Source: Bacillota bacterium (GTDB lineage Bacteria; Bacillota_I; Bacilli_A; ML615J-28; CAG-698). Taken from it: DNA of 45,241 bases. Where the stretch lies: the NCBI GenBank assembly GCA_016280895.1, contig JAEEHM010000087.1, forward strand, positions 1 to 45,241, in the 5' to 3' direction. The position numbers and the translations under genes are program-made. How positions within the stretch are numbered: the first letter of the stretch is position 1; each line of letters begins with the position of its first letter. The notes beneath the pieces are model-generated. The model was given only the letters and a program-made list of their open reading frames with translations. It searched no databases and was not told where the DNA came from. Positions 32,406 through 40,229 of this stretch are shown here, one piece after another.

Positions 32406-35174
32406 TTATTGCTCCTGATATTCATCTTCATCAATAGATAAATCAATTCCGATGTAACTATTACTTTTTGCATTACTTTCATTTTCAGGAATTAATACCA
32501 TTAATCCAATAACGTCATTAATTGTATTCATCTTAAATCTCTTCTTTGTTTGAGGCTGTGAATCATGATCAATGACATAAATAACAAGTAATGGTGTAGT
32601 ATTTAAACCAACCTTAGTTCTAATTTCTTGAAAAGCAGTTGTTGATTTTTGATTAATCGCATTTTGATCTTGTTGTGATGAGACATTTGGATTTGTTGAA
32701 TCAATATCTATATATAAATCTTTTGGTGATCTTAATGCTCCGATTCTAATTATTCCATCACCCTTATTGCTCTTTCTAGAACGATTAACAAGATTTACTG
32801 TGTATTTACCGAAAGAAACTGTCCTTGTATTAGAGGCACCAGATATTGCCACATTCCAATTTCCTAATTTTCCTTGTGAGTTCAACTTATTAAACCACTT
32901 ATCAAATAACTTGACATCTAATGACTTTGAATCGCCATTTGGAAATTTCAATTTTTTTAAGTAATTATTTACGATATTATAATCAACATCTTTCCATAAT
33001 AGACTAGATTCAACTTGATTTGGCTGTAATTGAATGCTATCGATGAATGATACTGTTTCAACATAATTGTTTTTAAGAATAGTTTCATCATCAAAGAACA
33101 TTGTATTTTGAGTAACAAGACCGCCAAATTCCTTTGAAAGAGCAACAGCAGCTTTACTTTTATTTTTAGCAGTTACTTGAAACTTCTTTGTTGCATAATT
33201 TAATATTCCAATCCCACATTTTTCTGGACTAATATTATAATCTTGCATCTCCTTCATCTTTATTCTCAATTCATAATCCATTTCTGACAAGAATTCAAAT
33301 TTATTTTTTGTGTCTTCACTAAGCCAAACTCGCGGTAATAGCTCATAGCCTTTTCTATAGCCAAACCAGCGTCCCATTTGCATTAAAGTATCCGCCTGTC
33401 TTACTGTTCTAACAAAATACGTACTTATTAACCCTTCTATTGTCAAGCCTCTAGATAAAGTAGCACCGCCAATTACAATGAATCCAGAAGCATAACTTAA
33501 AGGTGTTTCAGGATATAATAATCTAATATGCTCATCATTGTTTTCCAAATAGTTGTGAGCACAGTTATCTATACATAAATGAACGCCTCTCGAATACTTT
33601 GGTTCATCGTTTTGATCAATTAGAATTGACTTCAAGCCATTAGTATATAATGATGCTATTTCATTTGATATTTCTTTAAAAGAAAGGTAATCATTTATAG
33701 GTTTATTCCCATATTTTGGATATGCTTCGTCAAAATCTTCTAAAGTAAATTGTTTAACTTGCTCGTTATAAATATCTTCACACTTCTTAACAAAAGAGAT
33801 GGGATCCATTTGATTGAACCAATCTTTTACTAAATCCGCGACAATTTGATGATGTTCCTGTTTTTGGCTTGTATGAATTAACATGCTAAATGGTTTATTA
33901 ACTTTTTTTACCCTCATTGTCGCCAATCCACAATAGAACCATAATATAGCATCTTTTAATGAATCGGGTAATTTATTAGATTTATGTTCATTAACTTCTT
34001 TTAATTTTGCAAGGTCACTTACGCTAACTTCATTAATCACACTCATGCCATCAAAGTTTTCTGATTCAAGTCCAAATATTTGTTGTGGCCCAAAGTATTC
34101 ATTTGATACTCCCAAGCTACCAACAAAATTAGAAGGATAAATGCTATTAGGACCTGGTTTTTCATTTAAAACATTAGCATATGGGGTTGCTGTATACGCC
34201 ACATAATTTATTGCTGCAAATTTTACATTTGCTACCTTATGATCAGCATCTTTATTGTTTAATAAATCAACAATTGCTTTATTAATTATTGTTCTTTCAA
34301 TATCCTCTGGATCTTTTGAAGATTTCTTTATTTTTGAAATAGCATTTATGCCTGCTTGATCAGCCTCATCATCAATTACTAGTATTTTCAAAAGTTTTCT
34401 ACTTTTATCATCTTTATTCATCCATGTTAGAAGATTTTGAAGTCGTGTTGAATTTTTCAAACACACCATTAAGTATCTTTCCCTTGAATCATGGTTTAAT
34501 TGTAATTTGCTCAATGCAAATTCATATGATGTTTTAGTGCTAACATTATTTATAGGAGTCCATGTAACATCAGTTGATCCGCTTAAATCTGATATTAACC
34601 TATCTTGTGTTTGAATTCTTAAATTTTCAATTGAACCGGATAGAACAATAAACAAATTAAAACCTATGTCAGCTCCCATAGCTAGCAAAGCAGCCATGTT
34701 AGCTGTTTTACCTGATTGAACATTTCCAACAATAAGACCTTTAACAGGGCCAGATGATCGTGTATCAAGACTTAGGTGATTTAAAGTTCTATGTGCAGAT
34801 TCCTCAATAGAATTAACTGTATCAATTTTAAATCCTTTTTGTAATAGTTTTTTCTTATAGGCAGTCCATGCACTACCAGGATTATTATTCAAATTATAAT
34901 CAAATCCAAGTGTTGCTGGTATCATAGTCGGTTTAACAACGACAATATCAACTTCTGCTTCTTTGTCTTGTTTTACGTGGTCAAATATTTTATACCATTC
35001 TTCTAATGTTAGACCTTCTAATTCTACTACATCGACAAAATTTTCAAACGCATTTTTCAAATCCTCTTCATTGTCTGTATTAAAGGATCTAATTTGTTCC
35101 CATGTCTTTCCTTTATCATATTTATTCAAAATATATGTTGAGCAAACTTTATATTCATTACTTAATAAATCCAT
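32406..35174 (-). CDS. Z1-domain SF2-type ATPase/helicase
   Basis: This 922-aa protein has Walker A GNVQSGKT at 150-157, Walker B DDEAD at 268-272, and a later helicase-type motif QMGRWFGYR preceded by GGATLSRGLTIEGL. The order and the G-R-W-F-G-Y-R block are diagnostic of the Z1 domain (PF10593). Such proteins are found with methyltransferase, GHKL ATPase and PD-(D/E)XK genes and are taken to be the motor of an ATP-dependent restriction complex. CTAGGAGGAG precedes the ATG, 12 bases behind the second methyltransferase. It is full length, with no disruptions. Confidence 0.92.
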   Translation of the reverse strand: MDLLSNEYKVCSTYILNKYDKGKTWEQIRSFNTDNEEDLKNAFENFVDVVELEGLTLEEWYKIFDHVKQDKEAEVDIVVVKPTMIPATLGFDYNLNNNPGSAWTAYKKKLLQKGFKIDTVNSIEESAHRTLNHLSLDTRSSGPVKGLIVGNVQSGKTANMAALLAMGADIGFNLFIVLSGSIENLRIQTQDRLISDLSGSTDVTWTPINNVSTKTSYEFALSKLQLNHDSRERYLMVCLKNSTRLQNLLTWMNKDDKSRKLLKILVIDDEADQAGINAISKIKKSSKDPEDIERTIINKAIVDLLNNKDADHKVANVKFAAINYVAYTATPYANVLNEKPGPNSIYPSNFVGSLGVSNEYFGPQQIFGLESENFDGMSVINEVSVSDLAKLKEVNEHKSNKLPDSLKDAILWFYCGLATMRVKKVNKPFSMLIHTSQKQEHHQIVADLVKDWFNQMDPISFVKKCEDIYNEQVKQFTLEDFDEAYPKYGNKPINDYLSFKEISNEIASLYTNGLKSILIDQNDEPKYSRGVHLCIDNCAHNYLENNDEHIRLLYPETPLSYASGFIVIGGATLSRGLTIEGLISTYFVRTVRQADTLMQMGRWFGYRKGYELLPRVWLSEDTKNKFEFLSEMDYELRIKMKEMQDYNISPEKCGIGILNYATKKFQVTAKNKSKAAVALSKEFGGLVTQNTMFFDDETILKNNYVETVSFIDSIQLQPNQVESSLLWKDVDYNIVNNYLKKLKFPNGDSKSLDVKLFDKWFNKLNSQGKLGNWNVAISGASNTRTVSFGKYTVNLVNRSRKSNKGDGIIRIGALRSPKDLYIDIDSTNPNVSSQQDQNAINQKSTTAFQEIRTKVGLNTTPLLVIYVIDHDSQPQTKKRFKMNTINDVIGLMVLIPENESNAKSNSYIGIDLSIDEDEYQEQ

Positions 35175-35186
35175 GTTAATCTCCTC

Positions 35187-36311
35187 CTAGTTCCAAAAAG
35201 TCATAATATATTGGACTATTTTCATCATGACATCAACAACAATAGAATTACCTGCTTGTTTATATGCCTGTGCAACTGAAACAGGCATAATAAAATCATC
35301 AGTATAACCCATCAATCGTAAGCACTCTCTTTCAGTCAGCATCCTAATTCTTCCATTATCGGTTACATAGTTGTCGACACCAGCCCTATGACAATTACCC
35401 ATTGTTTTCAATAAAGTCCTGGCAATAGGCAAGTCAATTTCAGGTTTTTGATGCCAATTCTTAGTTCCATCTTTTAATACATATTTTCTAACAGCATTTG
35501 ATAAATAATATCTTTCTCCAATTTTTCCCTGACCTACTTTTTCAATTTTTAATGAACCATCACTGTTGTGAGTAAAACATCCATATTTACAATTATTCAA
35601 TAAAAAATCTTGCATCGTATAATCAGGCCTTTCATAAGTTTCATTAATTTTGCTTGGAAGATTAGGAGAAATATCATACTTTTTATCAAATCCTAAAACA
35701 AATAAACGGCTTCTCTTTTGAGGAATATTAAAATTAACAGCATTTAATATTTTAAAATCTATTTTATATCCTAGTTCATCAAATGAATTTTTTATGACGT
35801 CCCATGTTTTTCCATTATCATGATTAAGTATATTTCTAACATTTTCAAAAATGAAGACTTTTGGTCTTATTTCCATTACTAATCTTGCAAATTCATAAAA
35901 TAGAGTACCTCTTGCATCTTCCAATCCTTTTTGATATCCTACACTTGAAAAGCTTTGACATGGGCTCCCTCCAACAAATAAATCAACTTGTCCCTTGAAG
36001 TCTCTTCCGTCAAGCAAATTGATATCTTGGAAAAAGAGACCATCTTTAATCTTGTAGTTTGCTAAATATGTGTCTTTAACGAAATTATGTTTACGAGTTT
36101 TTCCGCTATATAAATCATCAACATATTTCATTTTTTCTTTAGGATTATTAAGATTTCTAATTATTCCAAGTTCCTCTTCCTTGTTATAATCAATTTCAAC
36201 TTCACCAGTATCACAAGCAAAGACTATTTCGTGAGGAATATTTAACCTTTTTAAAGCAAATTCTATAGATCCAATTCCACTAAATACAGTAGCCAATCTT
36301 ATTTTATTCAT
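35187..36311 (-). CDS. DNA cytosine-5 methyltransferase (second of a tandem pair)
   Basis: This 374-aa Dcm-family enzyme has motif I ATVFSGIGSIEFAL, motif IV GGSPCQSFSS with catalytic Cys118, motif VI FENVRN, motif VIII PQKRSRLFVLGF, and motifs IX-X RMLTERECLRLMGY and QAGNSIVVDVM. The target-recognition region lies between VIII and IX (about 225-320) and differs fully from that of the neighbour. GAGGA six bases before the ATG at 36311 sets the start, overlapping the first methyltransferase by eight bases. It probably protects host DNA from the nuclease complex. The site cannot be read from sequence. Confidence 0.93.
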   Translation of the reverse strand: MNKIRLATVFSGIGSIEFALKRLNIPHEIVFACDTGEVEIDYNKEEELGIIRNLNNPKEKMKYVDDLYSGKTRKHNFVKDTYLANYKIKDGLFFQDINLLDGRDFKGQVDLFVGGSPCQSFSSVGYQKGLEDARGTLFYEFARLVMEIRPKVFIFENVRNILNHDNGKTWDVIKNSFDELGYKIDFKILNAVNFNIPQKRSRLFVLGFDKKYDISPNLPSKINETYERPDYTMQDFLLNNCKYGCFTHNSDGSLKIEKVGQGKIGERYYLSNAVRKYVLKDGTKNWHQKPEIDLPIARTLLKTMGNCHRAGVDNYVTDNGRIRMLTERECLRLMGYTDDFIMPVSVAQAYKQAGNSIVVDVMMKIVQYIMTFWN

Positions 36312-37407
36312 TAAAATCCTCAACTTTCATTATTTCACTCATTATGGCTTCTAAAACATTAACTATAATAGAATTACCTGCTTGTCTATATCTCCATAGG
36401 TTGCTAACTTTCGTATAGTCATAAGAGTCATCAAAGCCCATCAATCTATAACATTCTCTATAAGTCAATTGTCTTATTACGCCTTTTTTACCATTCCAAG
36501 TTCCAACATAAGCTCTTTTTAAAACATCTACTCTATCTTTAATCTTATCATACTCCTCAAAAACAAAATCTCCATTCCAATTAAATTGCTGATTTGCCTT
36601 TTGAGTTCTTATGATTTCATTATTGACAACAGCCCTTCCCCTATATTTTGGGTTTGTAACAAACTCAAAACCTTTTTGACCCAAATAGTGTCTTACTGCT
36701 GCATTTTCTTCTAAATAATCAAACAATGTTGTTTGTAATTTTGTTGCTTTAGGAAATGAAAAAGATCTATCTTTTTTAAAACCTACAACAAATAATCTAT
36801 TACGTCTTTGAGGTATACCGTAATCAATACCATTTAAAATAGCATCGTAACATTTATAATTTAAGTTTATAAATATTTCTTTTATTCTTTTCCAGGTATC
36901 TCCACCATCATGATTTAGCATTCCTGGAACATTTTCGTAAATAAACACTTTGGGCTTTATTTCATCAATCAATTTAGCATAATTATAGAATAAAGTTCCT
37001 CTTGCATCTTCAAGCCCTTTTCTTCTTCCCATGTTGGAAAAACTTTGGCAAGGACTTCCACCAACAAAAATATCCACTTTATTAGTATATTTTTTACCAT
37101 TAATAAATCTTATATCCTCATACCATCTATCTTCTGAAATATCATAATTTGCAAAATAAGAAGTTTTCATACGATTTTCTTTTCCTGTAGAATCATAGAG
37201 GGACTTTACATATTTTGACAATTCTTCGTCACTTAGATTATTTTCGCTTGCGTAATTCATTATTTCTTCATATGAAGTACTTAGTTCTCGTTCACCATTA
37301 TCACACGCAAAAACAATTTCATATGGTATATTATCTTTTTTTAACGCATGTTCGAATGCTCCAATTCCACTAAATACTGTTGCAATTCTTAATTTTTTGC
37401 TTAACAT
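36304..37407 (-). CDS. DNA cytosine-5 methyltransferase (first of a tandem pair)
   Basis: This 367-aa enzyme has all Dcm-type motifs: TVFSGIGAFEHAL, GGSPCQSFSNMGRRKG with catalytic Cys120, YENVPG, PQRRNRLFVVGF, then QLTYRECYRLMGF and QAGNSIIVNVLEA. It shares with its neighbour an unusual 60-70 residue insertion between motifs I and IV (about 38-105), so the pair arose by duplication, while the recognition regions differ. It is the first gene of the restriction island. TGGAG precedes the ATG. The operon has a shared-motif promoter at 37516-37549 and a second possible -10 closer to the gene. Confidence 0.93.
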   Translation of the reverse strand: MLSKKLRIATVFSGIGAFEHALKKDNIPYEIVFACDNGERELSTSYEEIMNYASENNLSDEELSKYVKSLYDSTGKENRMKTSYFANYDISEDRWYEDIRFINGKKYTNKVDIFVGGSPCQSFSNMGRRKGLEDARGTLFYNYAKLIDEIKPKVFIYENVPGMLNHDGGDTWKRIKEIFINLNYKCYDAILNGIDYGIPQRRNRLFVVGFKKDRSFSFPKATKLQTTLFDYLEENAAVRHYLGQKGFEFVTNPKYRGRAVVNNEIIRTQKANQQFNWNGDFVFEEYDKIKDRVDVLKRAYVGTWNGKKGVIRQLTYRECYRLMGFDDSYDYTKVSNLWRYRQAGNSIIVNVLEAIMSEIMKVEDFNE

Positions 37408-37515
37408 ACTAACTCCATTTTAGAATTCTTATATTGTCTTATGATATTTATTATAACATTTTATTTTATAAAAATAAAGAATTATTAAATATGGAAACGC
37501 CCATATTATATTATT

Positions 37516-37549
37516 ATTATAAAACTCAACATGTGTCAAATTTGGTGCA
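37516..37549 (-). promoter_or_regulatory. Shared-motif promoter D (restriction island)
   Basis: TGCACCAAATTTGACACA (37549-37532), 10 bases, then TATAAT (37521-37516). The leader to the methyltransferase ATG is about 100 bases. It contains a 7-bp hairpin (AATATGG / CCATATT) and a second TATAAT with a TTTATT -35 at 17 bases. Confidence 0.7.
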
Positions 37550-37553
37550 TTAA

Positions 37554-37581
37554 TAAAAAAAAGAGGATTATTAATCCTCTT
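37554..37581 (-). terminator. Intrinsic terminator of the HEPN-like gene at 37586
   Basis: AAGAGGATT / AATCCTCTT forms a 9-bp stem with a 3-nt loop, followed on the minus strand by TTTTTTTATT. Confidence 0.85.
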
Positions 37582-37585
37582 ATCA

Positions 37586-38275
37586 TTATTTTTGCTTCAA
37601 ATATCCTCTCTTATTTTCACATATTCCAGCATAATCAAGCAATGCTGTAACAAGATGAACGGTATCAAATACTGACTCGCCATCTTCTTTCATAAAATAA
37701 TTATAACCTATAGCACCAGCTACAGTATGTTTATTACAATTCTCATCACCTAGTTTGTTATAGCCTCTACAACTTCCTTTCTTGGCTTTTCCACCTTCTT
37801 TTTTAAGTAATTCAATTACTACATCAAAAATTTCAAATCCAATTTTGTAATTGTGTAAAGCTTTATCAGAAGAAAAATAATTGTCATCAATTAGATATAC
37901 ATCATAATCTTTATTGTTAAATGATTTAACATTTATCTTACCATCATTGTTTTTTAGTAAATTATAAATTATAACTGATGGCTTATCTTCTTTTTCCGTC
38001 TTTTGACTAGTTGATATACCTAAAATATTATTAATAATATTTATATATTTATCTAATTTCTTAATATCATCATCAAAAACATTAATTCTATCTGATCCGC
38101 CATGGCTAATAAGGTTTCTCATATTAATAAATTTGATAATCTCTTCTTTCTCTTCAAATTTCAATACACCATTTGAATAACAATACTTTGCTAATTCTTT
38201 TCCATTCACAAAATTGTATTCAATAGCTATTGAATTGATATAACTAATTTTATTTAAAAAGATATCTTTTAACAT
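37586..38275 (-). CDS. HEPN-like domain fused to an unknown Cys/His-containing C-terminal domain
   Basis: This is a 229-aa protein. Residues 1-90 are helical and carry R53-NLIS-H58, the R-x4-H signature of HEPN ribonucleases, in the usual place between two helices. Residues 100-229 form a separate domain with KKGSCRGYNKLGDENCNKHT, then VFDTVHLVTALLDYAGIC, which I cannot assign. GAGGT precedes the ATG. A TTTACA / TATAAT promoter (38336-38307, spacer 18) drives it, and it has its own terminator. It lies just upstream of the restriction island, in the same direction. RNase activity is inferred from the motif; a nuclease-linked toxin or sensor is plausible. Confidence 0.72.
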   Translation of the reverse strand: MLKDIFLNKISYINSIAIEYNFVNGKELAKYCYSNGVLKFEEKEEIIKFINMRNLISHGGSDRINVFDDDIKKLDKYINIINNILGISTSQKTEKEDKPSVIIYNLLKNNDGKINVKSFNNKDYDVYLIDDNYFSSDKALHNYKIGFEIFDVVIELLKKEGGKAKKGSCRGYNKLGDENCNKHTVAGAIGYNYFMKEDGESVFDTVHLVTALLDYAGICENKRGYLKQK

Positions 38276-38306
38276 ATAATTTACCTCAACTTAGAAATCT
38301 ATCTTT

Positions 38307-38336
38307 ATTATAACATAATTATAAATCCTATGTAAA
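38307..38336 (-). promoter_or_regulatory. Promoter of the HEPN-like gene at 38275
   Basis: TTTACA (38336-38331) and TATAAT (38312-38307) are 18 bases apart, 32 bases before the ATG. It lacks the shared palindrome. Confidence 0.65.
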
Positions 38337-38346
38337 CATTAAAAAT

Positions 38347-38420
38347 GCTTCCTTGGGAAGCCTATCTCATTTTACATTGAGTATACTCCATGTATTTTTA
38401 GATAAGCTTGCCAGGGAAGC
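38347..38420. repeat. 74-nt hairpin repeat, copy 1
   Basis: A 21-bp outer stem with two mismatches (starting GCTTCC and ending GGGAAGC) encloses an inner hairpin around GAGTATACTC. The same element, same length and orientation, occurs at 41590-41663. Apart from this element the 38276-38739 gap shows only the promoter at 38307. No gene is visible in 38421-38739. Confidence 0.85.
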
Positions 38421-38739
38421 AATAGAGTAGCTATAACCATACTTCGCTACCCTATTTAAGTTTTTTATTTAAGTACAATTATTGTTGTTATTTGTTTGTT
38501 TAATTGAAAATTCTAGACCTTTTCTAGTCATTTTATTCCTAAATCGTAATCTTTAAAACATATAATAACATTACACATATAATCAATAATTGATAATTCT
38601 AATCTTAAAGTCTTATTCAATATATGAGATCTCTATCATCAATATTGAAAATATATTTATTTAGTGTTTATATAAATTCATGTAATAAATTATACTCATT
38701 TATATCCTCACAATAATTGTGCTTGAATATGGATTTTTT

Positions 38740-39249
38740 TTAACATTCAATTAAATTACAAAGATTAGTTCTATCAATTGCTACTTGTAATTGATGAATC
38801 TTTTCTTTTACTTCTTTGATTTCAATATCAACTTTCTTTAAGTCGTAAAGATATTCAGTTACTAATACTCTATCTTTATCACCTTCAAATTTAGCATGTT
38901 CAATTCTTTTAATGATTTGATTATTCTTCTTTAAAACTAAAATAGTGCTTAAATAAGAATTTAATTCAGCTAGTTTTACTAGTCCCTCACCAATAGTAAT
39001 GTCATCACTATAATTAATTAATTTAGTGGTTGCATTACTATAAGCAAGTGATCTTTTAATGTTTTGTTCTTGATTAAATAATTCTTTGATTTCATCTGTT
39101 AAAGCTTCATAATTAAATGATTTGTCTGGTTCTTCCTCATTTTCATAATATCTTACAACAGATTCATTAACAACTCTTGCTTTCTTTTCTGACAATTCTT
39201 CTTGGATTCTCTTTAGTTCTTTCATTAATTCAGCATTACATTTTTTCAT
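38740..39249 (-). CDS. DIP1984-family protein
   Basis: This 169-aa helical, coiled-coil-rich protein contains the DIP1984 hallmark INxTN-like SNATTKLINYSDDITIGEGL, then AELNSYLSTI and a C-terminal DIEIKEVKEKIHQLQVAIDR followed by TNLCNLIE. The family is widespread but has no established function. AAGGAGAG precedes the ATG. It is driven by shared-motif promoter F, whose palindrome also forms the terminator of the gene upstream. Confidence 0.82.
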   Translation of the reverse strand: MKKCNAELMKELKRIQEELSEKKARVVNESVVRYYENEEEPDKSFNYEALTDEIKELFNQEQNIKRSLAYSNATTKLINYSDDITIGEGLVKLAELNSYLSTILVLKKNNQIIKRIEHAKFEGDKDRVLVTEYLYDLKKVDIEIKEVKEKIHQLQVAIDRTNLCNLIEC

Positions 39250-39290
39250 GATTTCTCTCCTTTTTTATATAATGTTTTTTATACACTTAT

Positions 39291-39324
39291 ATTATACGAA
39301 AAAAGATGTGTCAAAAATGACACA
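39291..39324 (-). promoter_or_regulatory. Shared-motif promoter F (DIP1984 gene), doubling as terminator
   Basis: TGTGTCATTTTTGACACA (39324-39307), 10 bases, then TATAAT (39296-39291). As RNA the same palindrome, extended to AGATGTGTCA / TGACACATCT and followed by TTTTTC, is a good terminator for the gene at 39336. Confidence 0.75.
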
Positions 39325-39335
39325 TCTCATTAAAA

Positions 39336-39770
39336 TTATTCTTTAGATTCTATTACATTTATACAGTAATCGATTCTAATTTTTTCTAATTGTTGGTATA
39401 TATTTTCAATAAGCTTATAGTCTTTTTTTAATTTATCAACTTCTTTACGATATTCTTTAGTCTTTTCAAAGTTTTCTTCATACATGAAATTTTGGAAAAC
39501 TTCATGAGCCCAATGATTTCTATGTCCGTTTAGTTTCATTAATAAATCATAACTTTCACTTGTTAAAAGTGGGCTATTATCTGAATTATCTAATTCTCTT
39601 AAAGATTCAATTGCCTTCTTTAATGGATACAATCTTATTTCTTCTTTAATGCTTCCATCTTCATCGTTATCATTAATCATATAATAGTATATTAATTTTA
39701 TATCGTGCTCTATTGCTTGATAATCCATCATTAAATCAGCATACATTATTCTAAAATCAACAAAATTCAT
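39336..39770 (-). CDS. HEPN-like helical protein in the RNase III operon
   Basis: This 144-aa all-helical protein has R84-NHWA-H89, an R-x4-H motif between two helices as in HEPN ribonucleases. The segment LMKLNGHRNHWAHEVF also resembles DUF4145/HEPN-type proteins. The frame opens at a TTG, but GGGGC lies six bases before the ATG at 39770 (MNFVDFRIMYADL). It is the third gene of a tight operon headed by the accessory RNase III. RNA cleavage or RNA-end binding is an inference from the motif and the context. Confidence 0.7.
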   Translation of the reverse strand: MNFVDFRIMYADLMMDYQAIEHDIKLIYYYMINDNDEDGSIKEEIRLYPLKKAIESLRELDNSDNSPLLTSESYDLLMKLNGHRNHWAHEVFQNFMYEENFEKTKEYRKEVDKLKKDYKLIENIYQQLEKIRIDYCINVIESKE

Positions 39771-39782
39771 ATTGTGCCCCAA

Positions 39783-40220
39783 TTACTTACTCATTGCAAT
39801 TAATAATGCAAATAATGCTATTAATGCTGAAAAGCATGAAAGAATAAAGTTTCTATTCTTTTCCTTTCTAAAACTTAATCCAATGCTTAAGAATATAAAA
39901 GAAATCATTACATAATCAATTGTTAAAACTATTTTATTTCCTAATGTATCATCTTTAGTGAAAACAAAATAAATGCCTCCTAAAAAAACAAAAGCCAAAA
40001 GATAAAATATCACATTAATTGTCCACTTAATTATTGAATCAAATACACCATGAATTTCATTTTCTTTTTTGTTTTTCTCATAAAGATCATTTAAAATTCT
40101 TTCTAATTCTTTATTATTTCTATCGTTTTCTCTTCTTATTTCCTCAATAAGTAAATTAACATCTATATTTGTTGAACTATTATTAACAACAGTATTTTTA
40201 CTTTTTCTTTTTCTACTCAT
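39783..40220 (-). CDS. Membrane protein with N-terminal coiled coil, RNase III operon
   Basis: This 145-aa protein has a basic start (MSRKRKSKN) and a charged coiled-coil stretch (LIEEIRRENDRNNKELERIL). Three hydrophobic segments follow (about 68-88, 97-117 and 123-142). AGGGGGAA precedes the ATG. It lies nine bases after the RNase III gene and 12 bases before the HEPN-like gene. It could anchor the operon's products at the membrane or act as a pore; no family is recognised. Confidence 0.75.
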   Translation of the reverse strand: MSRKRKSKNTVVNNSSTNIDVNLLIEEIRRENDRNNKELERILNDLYEKNKKENEIHGVFDSIIKWTINVIFYLLAFVFLGGIYFVFTKDDTLGNKIVLTIDYVMISFIFLSIGLSFRKEKNRNFILSCFSALIALFALLIAMSK

Positions 40221-40229
40221 AATTTCCCC

